Made by a program: the position numbers and the translations under genes. Below the pieces are notes generated by a model. That model had not been told where the DNA came from and did not search any database. It was given only the letters and a program-made list of their open reading frames with translations. Positions 33,742 through 42,921 of a stretch of DNA of 64,000 nucleotides are shown one piece after another. The stretch comes from Shimia sp. CNT1-13L.2 (GTDB lineage Bacteria; Pseudomonadota; Alphaproteobacteria; Rhodobacterales; Rhodobacteraceae): contig NZ_JANDJO010000003.1 of assembly GCF_024331145.1 (NCBI RefSeq), positions 186,001-250,000 of the forward strand. Reading direction: 5' to 3'. Within the stretch, counting starts at the first letter, position 1. Every line of letters begins with the position of its first letter.

Positions 33742-34161
33742 TCAAGCGGAATTGTGACCGCGCATCCGGGTTTGGTAGTCATGCGCGCGCCAGTCCGAAC
33801 GGAATTGCCATTCGCCTTCGGGCTGACGGGCTGCCAGATCATCGCTGATCTCGACTTCGTCAAAGCCCGAACGGCGGGCCATGGCGTATTGGTCCGAGAT
33901 GACGTGCCCCTTGGCGCGCAGGCGGCCGTTGTAGCCTGCCAGACGCAACTGGCGGGCGATGGTAAAGCCGCGGCCATCGGCGAAGGAGGGGAAGTCGATC
34001 CGCACCATTTCCACGCCGGAAAGCTGTTCGATCAGGGCGGCCGGATCGGTGTCCGAGGCCACGTCGAGCGAGATCACGTCATTTGCGGCTTCGCTGAACG
34101 GAACGAAACCCTTGGTCCAGTCATCCGAGCCGAAGCCCGCGTCGGTTACGATAACAGTCAT
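33742..34161 (-). CDS. DUF934 protein of sulfate-assimilation operon
   Basis: 139 residues from MTVIVTDAGFGSDDW. The DUF934 signature is visible: MVRIDFPSFADGRGFTIARQLR, then GHVISDQYAMARRSGFDEVEI. Its molecular role is not known, but the family is nearly always beside cysH and cysI, as here. The start overlaps the cysH stop by four bases (ATGA). The longer frame running to 34482 is antisense-like extension inside cysH and is not used. Confidence 0.88.
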   Translation of the reverse strand: MTVIVTDAGFGSDDWTKGFVPFSEAANDVISLDVASDTDPAALIEQLSGVEMVRIDFPSFADGRGFTIARQLRLAGYNGRLRAKGHVISDQYAMARRSGFDEVEISDDLAARQPEGEWQFRSDWRAHDYQTRMRGHNSA

Positions 34162-34919
34162 GTTTTCTCTCCAATTCGCACCATTTTGCCATCTACAAAA
34201 TGGATGCCGCATTCGCTTTTGTCCTGCCCGCGCCAGCGGCCCGAGCGGGGGTCTTCGCCTTCCTTGACGGGGCTGGTGCAGGGCGCACAGCCGATCGAAG
34301 GATAACCCTTGGCCACCAGCGGGTGGCGGGGCAGGCGGTTTTCTACCATGTAGGCGCGCACGTCTTCCGGGGCCCAGTGGGCCAGGGGGTTGACCTTGAT
34401 GCGCCCGGTGCCGTCCTCGACTTCGAAGAAATCGAGCGCAGCGCGGGTGCCGGCCTGAAAGCGTTTGCGCCCGGTGATCCATCCGTCAAAGCCGCTCAGG
34501 GCGCGTTGCAGCGGGATCGTCTTGCGCAGGGTGCAGCAGGCATCGGTGTCGTTCAGGCGCAGGGCGCCATAGGGATCGTCGCGGTCGATGTCTTCCTGTT
34601 CGGCACGCACCACGCGCACGTTCTTGAGACCCAGTCGCTCGGCCACCTCGGCCTGATAGACCAGGGTTTCGGGAAAGAGCATCTGGGTGTCGACGAACAG
34701 AACGGGCGTGTTCTTGTCGGCAATGGCAGCCATGTGCAGGAGCACCACGGATTCAGCCCCGAAACTGGACACGAGCGCGATATCGCCGCCATCCTGAAGC
34801 GCGCCGCGAAAGACGTCGGTCGCGCTGTGGTGGCGATAGCGTTCGTTAAGCTCCGAGACCTTTTCGCTGAGGGCGCGACGGTCGGCCCCCAGCTCGGTCT
34901 GGATCTCGTCAAGCGGCAT
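34158..34919 (-). CDS. cysH: adenylyl-sulfate (APS) reductase, thioredoxin-dependent
   Basis: 253 residues from MPLDEIQTELGADRR. Reduces activated sulfate to sulfite. The P-loop-like SSFGAES is near residue 54. DACCTLRKTIPL and IGCAPCTSP supply four cysteines for a 4Fe-4S cluster, the hallmark of APS-type enzymes, and KSECGIHF carries the catalytic Cys near the C-terminus. So APS rather than PAPS is the expected substrate. It overlaps cysI by 11 bases and DUF934 by four. The ATP sulfurylase gene is not in this window. Confidence 0.93.
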   Translation of the reverse strand: MPLDEIQTELGADRRALSEKVSELNERYRHHSATDVFRGALQDGGDIALVSSFGAESVVLLHMAAIADKNTPVLFVDTQMLFPETLVYQAEVAERLGLKNVRVVRAEQEDIDRDDPYGALRLNDTDACCTLRKTIPLQRALSGFDGWITGRKRFQAGTRAALDFFEVEDGTGRIKVNPLAHWAPEDVRAYMVENRLPRHPLVAKGYPSIGCAPCTSPVKEGEDPRSGRWRGQDKSECGIHFVDGKMVRIGEKT

Positions 34920-36576
34920 GGGCCTGTGCCTCGGGGTAGAGGTAGGGTTTGAACGCTGCGAGGCCGAGACGGCGGTAGGCCTGAAGGAAGGTTTCGCCTT
35001 CATCCTGACGCAGTTCCAGATAGCCTTTTACCAAACGCTCGATGGCCGGCACGATCTCGTCATAGGCAAAGCCCGGACCTGCGCGCTCGCCGATGGCCGC
35101 GTCCCAGGTGGCGTCGCCGCCCAGCGTGATCTGGTAGTTCTCAACGCCTGCTCGGTCGAGACCGAGAATGCCGATGTGGCCCACGTGGTGGTGTCCACAC
35201 GCGTTGATGCAGCCGGAAATCTTGATCTGCAGGTGGCCGATGTCGTGTTCCAGCTTCAGCTCTTCGAAACGGGTTGCGATCTGTTGTGCAACGGGGATCG
35301 AGCGGGCGGTTGCCAGGGCACAGTAGTCCATGCCGGGGCAGGCGATGATGTCGGACACCAGACCGATGTTGGCGGTGTGCAGGTCCGCTTCGCGCAGGGC
35401 GGCATAGATCGCAGGCAGGTCCGATTTGTGGACATGCGGCAGGATCACGTTCTGCTCGTGGCTGATGCGCAGCTCGTCATAGCCATAGGCCTTGGCGATT
35501 TCCGCCATCACACGCATTTGCGCGGCACTTGCATCGCCCGGAGTGTCGCCGTGTTTCTTGATCGAGATGGTCACGATGGTGTGGCCCTCGGCACGGTGTT
35601 CGCTCAGGTTGGTGTCGGCCCAGCTGCGGAACAGCGGATCGCTGTTGTAGGCCGCATCAAAGGCCTCGGTCGATGCCGATTTGAACGCAGGCGCGGCAAA
35701 GTGGGTCTTGATCTCGTCAAACAGGACCTGGTCAAAGCCACCGAAGGTGCTGCGCAGCTTGGCGAAACGCTCTTCGACACGGGCGCGGATTTCGTCCAGC
35801 CCCAGTTCGTGAACGGTGATCTTGATACGTGCCTTGTACTTGTTGTCGCGGCGACCGATCTGGTTCCAGACGGAAACGGTGGCCTCGATATAGGGTAACA
35901 GGTCAGCGCGCGGCAGGAAGTCATTGAGAACCTTGCCGATCATCGGGGTCCGGCCAAGGCCGCCACCGACGAGGATCTGGTAGCCGGTTTCGCCCGCCTC
36001 GTTGCGCACGACGCGCACGGCGAGGTCGTGTGCCTTGAGAACCGCGCGGTCCTTTTCGCCCGCCGAAACGGCAATCTTGAACTTGCGGCCCATGAACTGG
36101 AATTCCGGGTGGTCTGTCGACCACTGGCGGATCAGTTCGGCAATCGGGCGCGGATCTTCGATTTCATCTGCGGCGGCACCGGCAAAGTGATCGGCGGTGA
36201 CGTTGCGGATGGTGTTACCCGAGGTCTGGATGGCGTGCATGTTCACTTCGGCCAGCGCATCGAGCATGTCCGGAATGTCGGTCAGCTTGGGCCAGTTGTA
36301 CTGGATGTTCTGACGGGTGGTGAAGTGGCCATAACCCTTGTCCCATTTCTCGGCCAGAAGGGCGAGCTGGTTCATCTGGGCGCTGCTGAGGGTGCCATAG
36401 GGAATGGCCACGCGCAGCATGTAGGCGTGCAGTTGCAGGTAGACACCGTTCATCAGGCGCAGGGGCTTGAATTCATCTTCGGTCAGGGCACCGGAGATGC
36501 GGCGCTCGACCTGCTGGCGGAACTGGCGGTTGCGTTCGGCAAGGAACGCGGAGTCGAATTCGTTATACTGATACAT
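34909..36576 (-). CDS. cysI: ferredoxin-type nitrite/sulfite reductase hemoprotein
   Basis: 555 residues. Six-electron reduction of sulfite to sulfide with siroheme and 4Fe-4S. The cluster ligands are visible as C-x5-C (ACPGMDYC) and C-x3-C (GCINACGHH). Two ferredoxin-like half domains (HGYGHFTTRQNIQYNW-type segment in the first half) match the family. The adjacent cysH, DUF934 and fpr genes support sulfite over nitrite. The DUF2849 gene is 64 bases upstream in the same direction. Confidence 0.93.
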   Translation of the reverse strand: MYQYNEFDSAFLAERNRQFRQQVERRISGALTEDEFKPLRLMNGVYLQLHAYMLRVAIPYGTLSSAQMNQLALLAEKWDKGYGHFTTRQNIQYNWPKLTDIPDMLDALAEVNMHAIQTSGNTIRNVTADHFAGAAADEIEDPRPIAELIRQWSTDHPEFQFMGRKFKIAVSAGEKDRAVLKAHDLAVRVVRNEAGETGYQILVGGGLGRTPMIGKVLNDFLPRADLLPYIEATVSVWNQIGRRDNKYKARIKITVHELGLDEIRARVEERFAKLRSTFGGFDQVLFDEIKTHFAAPAFKSASTEAFDAAYNSDPLFRSWADTNLSEHRAEGHTIVTISIKKHGDTPGDASAAQMRVMAEIAKAYGYDELRISHEQNVILPHVHKSDLPAIYAALREADLHTANIGLVSDIIACPGMDYCALATARSIPVAQQIATRFEELKLEHDIGHLQIKISGCINACGHHHVGHIGILGLDRAGVENYQITLGGDATWDAAIGERAGPGFAYDEIVPAIERLVKGYLELRQDEGETFLQAYRRLGLAAFKPYLYPEAQAHAA

Positions 36577-36640
36577 GGATCAGGGACCTTTCGCGTGGCG
36601 CGTCTCGGGGTGGGAGACGGTCAAAAACCTAGTGCAGATT

Positions 36641-36952
36641 TCAGCTGGCTGCGGCGAGATCGGCTTGTTTGCCGTGGAAGTAGTTCGAGGGGCCGGTGCG
36701 GCGGAACTCTTCGCGGAAGTGCGTGGGTTCCGGACCGTTCTCGCCTGCCTTCGCATCCGCGAGATAAGGGCCGACGGCGATGCCGGGCTGCTGGATCGCA
36801 TCCAGCAAGCGCAGGTCGGCATGCGCTTCGTCGGTCAGCAATTCCGCCATACACATTTCACGAGTCCATGTGTCATCTGCGGTCAGATAGATCACATCAC
36901 CTTCGATCAGGTCGTTGGCTGTGATGACTTTGGGCGTGAAGGCGCGGGCCAT
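36641..36952 (-). CDS. DUF2849 protein, first gene of the sulfite-reduction operon
   Basis: 103 residues beginning MARAFTPKVITANDLIEGDVIYL. Conserved small soluble protein that commonly precedes cysI in alphaproteobacteria. It has one Cys in REMCMAELLT and a conserved EEFRRTGPSNYFHGKQ tail. No motif gives a function; a role in electron delivery or complex assembly is only suggested by position. It is divergent from an Lrp-family gene. Confidence 0.85.
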   Translation of the reverse strand: MARAFTPKVITANDLIEGDVIYLTADDTWTREMCMAELLTDEAHADLRLLDAIQQPGIAVGPYLADAKAGENGPEPTHFREEFRRTGPSNYFHGKQADLAAAS

Positions 36953-36990
36953 TGCTTTGCTCCGTGAGTGGTGGATTGTGGTTGCAATAT

Positions 36991-37003
36991 AGGAAATTGT
37001 TCC
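36991..37003. promoter_or_regulatory. candidate Lrp-family operator, site 1
   Basis: AGGAAATTGTTCC, an inverted repeat GGAA-N4-TTCC in the divergent region between DUF2849 and the Lrp gene. Confidence 0.45.
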
Positions 37004-37030
37004 GTATTTGCGCTAGGTGTGAGAGTAAAT

Positions 37031-37046
37031 AGGAATAATCGTTCTT
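37031..37046. promoter_or_regulatory. candidate Lrp-family operator, site 2
   Basis: AGGAATAATCGTTCTT, a looser copy of site 1, beginning exactly 40 bases later (close to four helical turns). Both are preceded by AAT or ATA. Confidence 0.35.
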
Positions 37047-37095
37047 GCTGATTGCGCGGCGGCGAGGAAAATTCTCAAACCTGAAGGAAAAGCGA

Positions 37096-37572
37096 ATGTC
37101 GTTGCGAATTGACGAACTGGACCGGAAAATTCTTGATGAGCTCCAGCGGGACGCTTCACAATCCCTTGATGAAATTGCCAAGCGCGTCGGGTCTTCCAAG
37201 ACGCCGGTATGGAATCGTATCCGCAAACTGCGCGACGCAGGCGTGATCCGTCAGCAGACTGTTCTTCTGGATGCCGAAGCCCTTGGCTATGAGGCCTGTT
37301 TCTTTGTTCTGATACGCACGAGCGAGCACGAGGCGTCTTGGCAGGCGGACTTCCTCAAGGCGTTGCGGGATCGCCCGGAAGTGCAGGAAGCACATCGCCT
37401 TGCAGGTGACATTGACTATATCCTCAAGGTTCGGGTGGCCAATGCCCGCGCCTATGACGCCTTTTACCAGGCGTTGATCTCGGAAGTGCGTGTTCACAAC
37501 GTGACCGCGCTGCTTTCGATGGAAGAGATCAAGTCGACAACCAACTTGCCGCTTTTGCCGCCGAAGACCTAA
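37096..37572 (+). CDS. Lrp/AsnC-family transcriptional regulator
   Basis: 158 residues from MSLRIDELDRKILDELQRD. N-terminal winged helix (about 5-60) with the recognition helix SSKTPVWNRIRKLRDAGVI, then the ligand-binding RAM domain (about 70-150) containing LAGDIDYILKVRV. AAGGA lies ten bases upstream of ATG 37096. Divergent from the sulfite-reduction operon, which it likely controls in response to an amino acid such as cysteine or methionine; that assignment is inference. Its 3' end overlaps the end of the convergent P450 gene by four bases. Confidence 0.9.
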   Translation: MSLRIDELDRKILDELQRDASQSLDEIAKRVGSSKTPVWNRIRKLRDAGVIRQQTVLLDAEALGYEACFFVLIRTSEHEASWQADFLKALRDRPEVQEAHRLAGDIDYILKVRVANARAYDAFYQALISEVRVHNVTALLSMEEIKSTTNLPLLPPKT

Positions 37573-38759
37573 GGCCTCACCTTCAGCGCTTCGAGACCGT
37601 GGAAGTGGTAGAGATTGCCGTATTGCGGTGTGCCTACCAATGCGAGGTTCGGACAGCGGTCGAAGAGGATGGGCAGGGCGATGCTCAGTTCGAGGCGGGC
37701 CAGAGGCGCGCCGACGCAGAAATGCACGCCTGCGCCGAATGAGGTGTTGGTGGCAACGGGGCGGGACGGATTGAAAACCTCCGGGTCTTCCCAGGGGCCG
37801 GGATCGCGATTGGCCGCTGCCAGAAGCAGGGCGACCTGATCGCCGCGTTTGAACTGGTGGCCACCGATTTCGACATCTTCATAGGCATAGCGCGTGAACA
37901 TGTGCAGGGGCGGATCGTAGCGGATGATTTCCTCGATGGTCCCGCCAACAGTTTCAGTTGTCAGCACCTCTGATCCATAGCCGTGTTCGAGGAGTGCTTT
38001 CACGCCGTTGCCCAGAGTGTGCACGGTTGCCTCGTGGCCCGCGTTGAGCAGCAGGATACATGTGGTGATGAGTTCATCCGTAGAGAGCTTTTCGCCTTCT
38101 TCCTCGGCGGCGATCAGTTCCGAGATCAGATCTTCGGTCGGAGAGGTGCGGCGCTGGTCGACATAGCTGCGGATATAGTCGGCGAATTCGGTAGACGCCT
38201 TGGCAGCGGCATCTTCGATCTCGCGGGTGCGACGGGCCTGATACATGGCGACCATGTCGTTCGACCAGCGCAGAAGCTGTGGCCCCATGTCCTCGGGGAC
38301 GCCCAGAAGACGGCAGATGATGGCAACAGGAAGGGGGGCTGCGTAAGTCGGGAGCAGATCAAACTCGCCGTCCGGAAATCTGTCGATCAGCGCGTGGCAT
38401 GTTTCGGTAATCTCGGTTCTCAAGGCCTCGATGCGCCGGGTTGTGAAGGCGCGCAGAACAAGTTTGCGAAGGCGCGTATGGCGGGGGGCCTCAAGTTCCA
38501 GCATGGAATGGGCTTCGATGTCATAGAAGGCCTTGAGGTGCGCGGGGTGTTCGGGGGCCATTTCCGGCGGGACTTCGCGACCGAAGCTTCGATCCCGCAG
38601 GAGATGCGAGACACGCGCATGGGAGACCACCGCGGGCATGTCATAGTCCTGCCAATAGAACATCGACCCTTCTGCGCGGGCCTCTTCGTAAAAAGCATAG
38701 GGGTTCTGCACGAAGGCGGGGTCGGTCGGGGATTGGGACAGGATTTTCATGGCGCCCAT
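37569..38759 (-). CDS. cytochrome P450
   Basis: 396 residues from the second methionine (or 403 from 38780; TGGAAAAC favours 38759). Soluble bacterial P450: I-helix LLNAGHEATVHTLG, K-helix EEIIRYDPPLHMFTR and heme-ligand loop FGAGVHFCVGAPLARLE, with the Cys thiolate. The substrate is unknown; no ferredoxin or ferredoxin reductase gene is directly beside it, though fpr is 4 kb away. It is divergent from dctB with a very short gap. Confidence 0.92.
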   Translation of the reverse strand: MGAMKILSQSPTDPAFVQNPYAFYEEARAEGSMFYWQDYDMPAVVSHARVSHLLRDRSFGREVPPEMAPEHPAHLKAFYDIEAHSMLELEAPRHTRLRKLVLRAFTTRRIEALRTEITETCHALIDRFPDGEFDLLPTYAAPLPVAIICRLLGVPEDMGPQLLRWSNDMVAMYQARRTREIEDAAAKASTEFADYIRSYVDQRRTSPTEDLISELIAAEEEGEKLSTDELITTCILLLNAGHEATVHTLGNGVKALLEHGYGSEVLTTETVGGTIEEIIRYDPPLHMFTRYAYEDVEIGGHQFKRGDQVALLLAAANRDPGPWEDPEVFNPSRPVATNTSFGAGVHFCVGAPLARLELSIALPILFDRCPNLALVGTPQYGNLYHFHGLEALKVRP

Positions 38760-38809
38760 GTTTTCCAACTTGCTGGTCAATGCAAGCAGGCAATTGTTAG
38801 GTTGGGGGC

Positions 38810-40567
38810 ATGAAGACCTGGATGCGCCACCGTTTCATGATTCTGCTTGTGTTTGTCATCGTCATGGTGGCGGCCTCGGCGACGGTTTGGCGCTTGGGAT
38901 ACAGGCAGGCGCTGACGCAGCTTGTCGAACAGGGCGAGTCTGATCTCGCTCTTGCGGCGGACAGGCTTACGGCGCAGCTTCAGCGGTATCAGGAGCTTGC
39001 GGTTCTGATGTCCTCGCACCCGGTGCTGACGGACCTTGTAGAGGGGCGGGGTAGCGCCAGGGATGCGCGGATGCTGCTTCTGGATGCCGCCGACAAGACG
39101 ACCGCGTTGAATATCATGTTCGCCGATATCAATGGGCGGGTGCTTGTGTCTGCCTTTGAAGGGCCGGACGAGTCGCTTGTGAAAACGCCCTATTTCATGC
39201 GCGCGATGCACGGTGCCCTTGGGACGCATCATGGTGTGTCGAGCAAGGATGGTAGGCGGGCGTTCTTTTATGCCGCCCCGAGCTTTGCCGCTGACGGGCA
39301 TGTGCAGGGCGTGCTGATTGTCAGTGTTGATGTAGCTGACGTGGAGGACAACTGGCGAGGGGACGGTCCCGCGGTGTTCTTCGTGGATCAGGCCGGGCTT
39401 GTTTTCATCACCAACCGCTCTGAATTGTTGCTCTGGGAGCGGCGTGATGGCGATGTCGGGCTGGTGCCACCAAGAGGCGCAGCGCCGCCGTTCAGGGCCT
39501 ATACGCAGGCGGGCCATGAACTCTGGAGACTGGATTGGGGGGACTATGTGCCCAAGCGGGGTCTGCACCTTGTTCAACCGCTGCCGATCATCGACCTGAT
39601 CGGAGAGGCGGTGATTGATGTTTCCCCTGCGCAAAGACTTGCCGGGTTGCAGGCTGCTGTTGTTGCAGCGTTGATCCTGGCCTTTGGGGTCTTTCTCTAT
39701 CAGGCGATGCAGCGAAGACAGGTCCTTGCCGAAGCCAATGCGATTTTGGAAGAACGCGTTGCCATGCGTACCCGCGCCCTTTCGGAGACCAACGTTCAGC
39801 TGCGCCGCGAGATCACGGAGCGTCAGGAAGCCGAGAAGGCGTTGAAGAAGGCGCAGGAGGAGCTTGTTCAGGCCGAGAAGCTGAGCGCATTGGGGCAGAT
39901 GTCGGCGGGTATCAGCCATGAACTCAACCAGCCCCTGATGGCGATCCGCCAGTTTGCCGAGAACGGGGCCTTGTTCCTGCAACGTGGCAAGGATGAGGTG
40001 GCCTCGGATAACCTGAGCCGGATTTCCGAGATGGCTGCCCGTATGGCGCGGATCATCAAGAACCTGCGCGCCTTTGCCCGCAACGAAAGCGAGCCGATGG
40101 GGAAGGTGGACCTCGTGCAGGTGATCAATACGGCGGTCGAGTTGACGACGCCGAGGCTCAGGGCGGATCGGGTGTTGATGGAATGGAACCCCCAATCATA
40201 CGGCGGGGCGGTGCTTGCATGGGGGGGCGAGGTGCGTCTGGCGCAGGTTTTCGTGAACCTGATCAACAACGCGGCTGATGCGATGATGGAGCAGGAGGAC
40301 AGGCGTATCAGTATCTCGATTGAAAATGCCGAGCGTTTGTCTGTTTCCGTGCGAGACATCGGGCCGGGGATTGAAGACCCGGAAAAGATGTTCGAGCCTT
40401 TCTATTCAACCAAGGCGGTAGGCAGTTCGGAAGGTATGGGGCTTGGACTTTCGATCTCTTATGGCCTTGTCGAAAGCTTTGGTGGGCGTATCCGTGGCAC
40501 TAATACCGAGAAGGGGGCCATGTTCACGGTTGAGCTTGATCCCTGGAACGAGGAAAAGGCGGCATGA
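38810..40567 (+). CDS. dctB: DctB-type sensor histidine kinase
   Basis: 585 residues. Membrane segment at about 9-27, a periplasmic double-Cache sensor (about 30-280), a second segment (about 284-303), a coiled region, then the kinase: H-box SHELNQPLMAIRQFAEN with His370, N-box NLINNAADAM, G-boxes DIGPGIEDPEKMF and GMGLGLSISYGLVESFGG. This is DctB architecture, sensing external C4-dicarboxylate. The stop overlaps the start of the response regulator (ATGA). The dctPQM genes it should control lie 3.7 kb downstream. Confidence 0.9.
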   Translation: MKTWMRHRFMILLVFVIVMVAASATVWRLGYRQALTQLVEQGESDLALAADRLTAQLQRYQELAVLMSSHPVLTDLVEGRGSARDARMLLLDAADKTTALNIMFADINGRVLVSAFEGPDESLVKTPYFMRAMHGALGTHHGVSSKDGRRAFFYAAPSFAADGHVQGVLIVSVDVADVEDNWRGDGPAVFFVDQAGLVFITNRSELLLWERRDGDVGLVPPRGAAPPFRAYTQAGHELWRLDWGDYVPKRGLHLVQPLPIIDLIGEAVIDVSPAQRLAGLQAAVVAALILAFGVFLYQAMQRRQVLAEANAILEERVAMRTRALSETNVQLRREITERQEAEKALKKAQEELVQAEKLSALGQMSAGISHELNQPLMAIRQFAENGALFLQRGKDEVASDNLSRISEMAARMARIIKNLRAFARNESEPMGKVDLVQVINTAVELTTPRLRADRVLMEWNPQSYGGAVLAWGGEVRLAQVFVNLINNAADAMMEQEDRRISISIENAERLSVSVRDIGPGIEDPEKMFEPFYSTKAVGSSEGMGLGLSISYGLVESFGGRIRGTNTEKGAMFTVELDPWNEEKAA

Positions 40568-41790
40568 CGACCAAGGTTCTTGTAGTAGACGACGATGCCG
40601 ATGTGCGCGAGGCGCTCAAGCAGACGATCGAGCTTGCCGATCTGGATGCGACGGCGGCGGGCAGTTTTATCGAAGCCAAGGATCACATTCTGCGTGATTT
40701 TCCCGGTGTGATCGTTTCGGACATCCGGATGCCAGGGCGGGACGGTTTCCATCTTTTAACCTATACGCAGGATGTCGACCCGGAGTTGCCCGTGATCCTT
40801 CTGACCGGAGAAGGCGATATTCCGATGGCCGTCTCTGCGATGGGCAAAGGGGCTTTCGGTTTTCTTGAAAAACCCTGTGCGCCGAAAGACCTGATCGGGG
40901 TAGTGGAAAGGGCCTTGAAGACCCGGGGTCTTGTTCTCGAGAACCGGCGCTTGAAGCTGCAACTCGAAACCGGGGATCCGGCGGCGAGGATGTTGTTTGG
41001 CACCTCTGGTCTTGCCAATGACCTGCGCGGTCGTGTGCGATCGGTTGCGCGAACCACGGCTGAAGTTCTGGTCACGGGTCAGCAAGGGGTCGGTATTTCC
41101 AAGGTCGCGGAAGTTGTCCACCTGTGTTCGCCACTTTCGAAGGGTCCATTTGGCAAGCATTCGGCGGCGGGTATGGATGTCGGACGCTTTCAGGAGGCGG
41201 TGGCTGCCGCCGCTTCCGGCAGTCTGTTTCTGGATGAGATCACCGCCATGCCGATGGAGACGCAGTTTGCACTGGTGACCCTGATGGAGCAGGGGGATCA
41301 CCCGCGCCTGATCTTTGGCAGCACCGCCAATCTCAAGGCGGCGGTGGATGATGGCAGGCTGCATGGCGAACTGTTTTATCGGCTGGATGCCATGCAGGTG
41401 CGTATTCCGTCCCTTGCCGAACGCCCCGAGGATATTCCGGTGTTGTTCCGCCACTATGTTGCGCAGGCGGCAGAGCAGGCTGGATTGGTGGCGCCCGAGA
41501 TCACGCCGGATGTGATTGCGGATATCATGGCGCGTGACTGGCCGGGCAATGCCCGCGCGTTGATGAGCGTTGCGATGCGCTTTGCGCTGGGCCTGCACGA
41601 CGAAAGCGAAACCGAAGGCGCGCTGGGCCTTGCGGAACAGATGGCGCAGGTAGAGCGGTCATTGCTGCAAGAGGCGCTTCGGCGGGCGCAGGGGCGTGCG
41701 GCGGCGGCGGCTGAGGCGCTGAAGCTGCCACGTAAGACGTTCTATGACAAGCTGGCCAAACACGGTCTGCGACCCGAGGATTTCCGCTAG
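40564..41790 (+). CDS. dctD: DctD-like response regulator lacking sigma-54 motifs
   Basis: 408 residues. Receiver domain (1-120) with the phosphoacceptor Asp53 in SDIRMPGRDG; AAA+-like central part; C-terminal FIS-type helix-turn-helix (AAEALKLPRKTFYDKLAKHG). In the central part Walker A has become GQQGVGISK, and the GAFTGA loop that contacts sigma-54 is missing (the region reads KGPFGKHSAAG). It can therefore hardly act as a classical sigma-54 activator and may activate another sigma factor. FLDEI resembling Walker B remains. Overlaps dctB by four bases. Confidence 0.88.
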   Translation: MTTKVLVVDDDADVREALKQTIELADLDATAAGSFIEAKDHILRDFPGVIVSDIRMPGRDGFHLLTYTQDVDPELPVILLTGEGDIPMAVSAMGKGAFGFLEKPCAPKDLIGVVERALKTRGLVLENRRLKLQLETGDPAARMLFGTSGLANDLRGRVRSVARTTAEVLVTGQQGVGISKVAEVVHLCSPLSKGPFGKHSAAGMDVGRFQEAVAAAASGSLFLDEITAMPMETQFALVTLMEQGDHPRLIFGSTANLKAAVDDGRLHGELFYRLDAMQVRIPSLAERPEDIPVLFRHYVAQAAEQAGLVAPEITPDVIADIMARDWPGNARALMSVAMRFALGLHDESETEGALGLAEQMAQVERSLLQEALRRAQGRAAAAAEALKLPRKTFYDKLAKHGLRPEDFR

Positions 41791-42875
41791 GTCTTGAGGG
41801 CTGTGTCCCGTCCTTCGCAGCGGGCGGACTGGTCGTGTTCGTGGATTTCCAAAGCACGGCTGGCGGTGAAGTCGTTTTTCACGTGGTCCCACCAGCAACC
41901 GAGGTAGGATTTCGCCGCCTCGGCATGAAAGACCTCGGGCGCCCCCCTGTGCAGGGCCGGCAGGCGGGTCCAGGCGACGTTCGGAAAGCTGTGGTGCTCG
42001 TTGTGGTAGCCGGTGTTGAACAGCAGCCAGTTGATAGGGCCATAGGTGGAACGGGTCGGATTGACGTCGTCCGTGCCGGGATGTTCGCTGAGCGACTGGC
42101 CGAGGTTGGAGATGCCCATCTTTCCAAGAAAGAAAGACAGCGACCACAGGTGGTAGAGTAGAGCCCAAGGCCCCAATAGGGCAATCATCGCGATGTTAGA
42201 CAGGATCGAAACCGCGATGAAGGGGCGCATTTCCGATGATGTGGGACGGGTGCCGGTAAAGCGATCTACCGGATCGCTGATCGGCCGGCCGGATGCCCAG
42301 GCGTTCAGTCGCGGCAGAATGACGTCTGCCAGCATGAAGCCCAAGGGCAGTGAGTGAATGACGAGGGTTATGAGGGTCAGCGCACGCTGGCGTTTTGGTG
42401 TTGTGCGAATGACGTGTTGTCTGGCCTGCAGGGCGCAGATGTCTTCGTGTTCGTAATCCCGTTCGTAGTCTCCGACAAAGGGATGATGGCTCGTGATGTG
42501 CTGATGCTGGTAGATCAGTTGCTTGCCGTAGGACGTGAGGATGAATTCCAGCGCGAGGTCAAAGCCCAGTTTGGCACGCGGTTCGCGAAACACCAGTTTG
42601 TGGCAGGTTTCGTGGATGAGCGACGCGGCCGAGTGGTAGACGAGCTGGCCAACCAGAAAGGCCGAGAGGCCGATGACGATGATGCCGGCATCCGATACCA
42701 GCCACGCGATTCCCCAATGCACCGCGAGAAGGATCGGCAGAGCCAAAGCCGTGCGCGGATCAGGGCCGGAAAGGCCGGCAAGTTCGGGGTGGGCCTTTAC
42801 CGCGTCTCGGCGCATGTCATTGTGACGGCGTGACTGCGGGGAAATGCCGTGTTTCGAAGCTGGCTCTTGTGTCAT
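41787..42875 (-). CDS. fatty acid desaturase, sphingolipid delta-4 (DES1)-like
   Basis: 362 residues, membrane di-iron enzyme. His boxes are HETCH, HITSHH and HNEHH, spaced as in the membrane desaturase family, with several hydrophobic segments. NEHHSFPNVAWTRLPALHRGAPEVF resembles the end of DES1-type dihydroceramide desaturases, so a sphingolipid or hydroxy-lipid substrate is possible. It follows the Stealth-family gene by 46 bases, same direction, and is convergent with dctD (four-base overlap). Confidence 0.85.
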   Translation of the reverse strand: MTQEPASKHGISPQSRRHNDMRRDAVKAHPELAGLSGPDPRTALALPILLAVHWGIAWLVSDAGIIVIGLSAFLVGQLVYHSAASLIHETCHKLVFREPRAKLGFDLALEFILTSYGKQLIYQHQHITSHHPFVGDYERDYEHEDICALQARQHVIRTTPKRQRALTLITLVIHSLPLGFMLADVILPRLNAWASGRPISDPVDRFTGTRPTSSEMRPFIAVSILSNIAMIALLGPWALLYHLWSLSFFLGKMGISNLGQSLSEHPGTDDVNPTRSTYGPINWLLFNTGYHNEHHSFPNVAWTRLPALHRGAPEVFHAEAAKSYLGCWWDHVKNDFTASRALEIHEHDQSARCEGRDTALKT

Positions 42876-42921
42876 TTCCGAAATGGTATCCCTTCAATAC
42901 TGGATGTCGGACTATAGGCGG

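Noticed and set aside
38777-40195. 472-residue reverse frame opposite dctB
   Set aside because: Shadow; the DctB kinase motifs on the forward strand are unambiguous.
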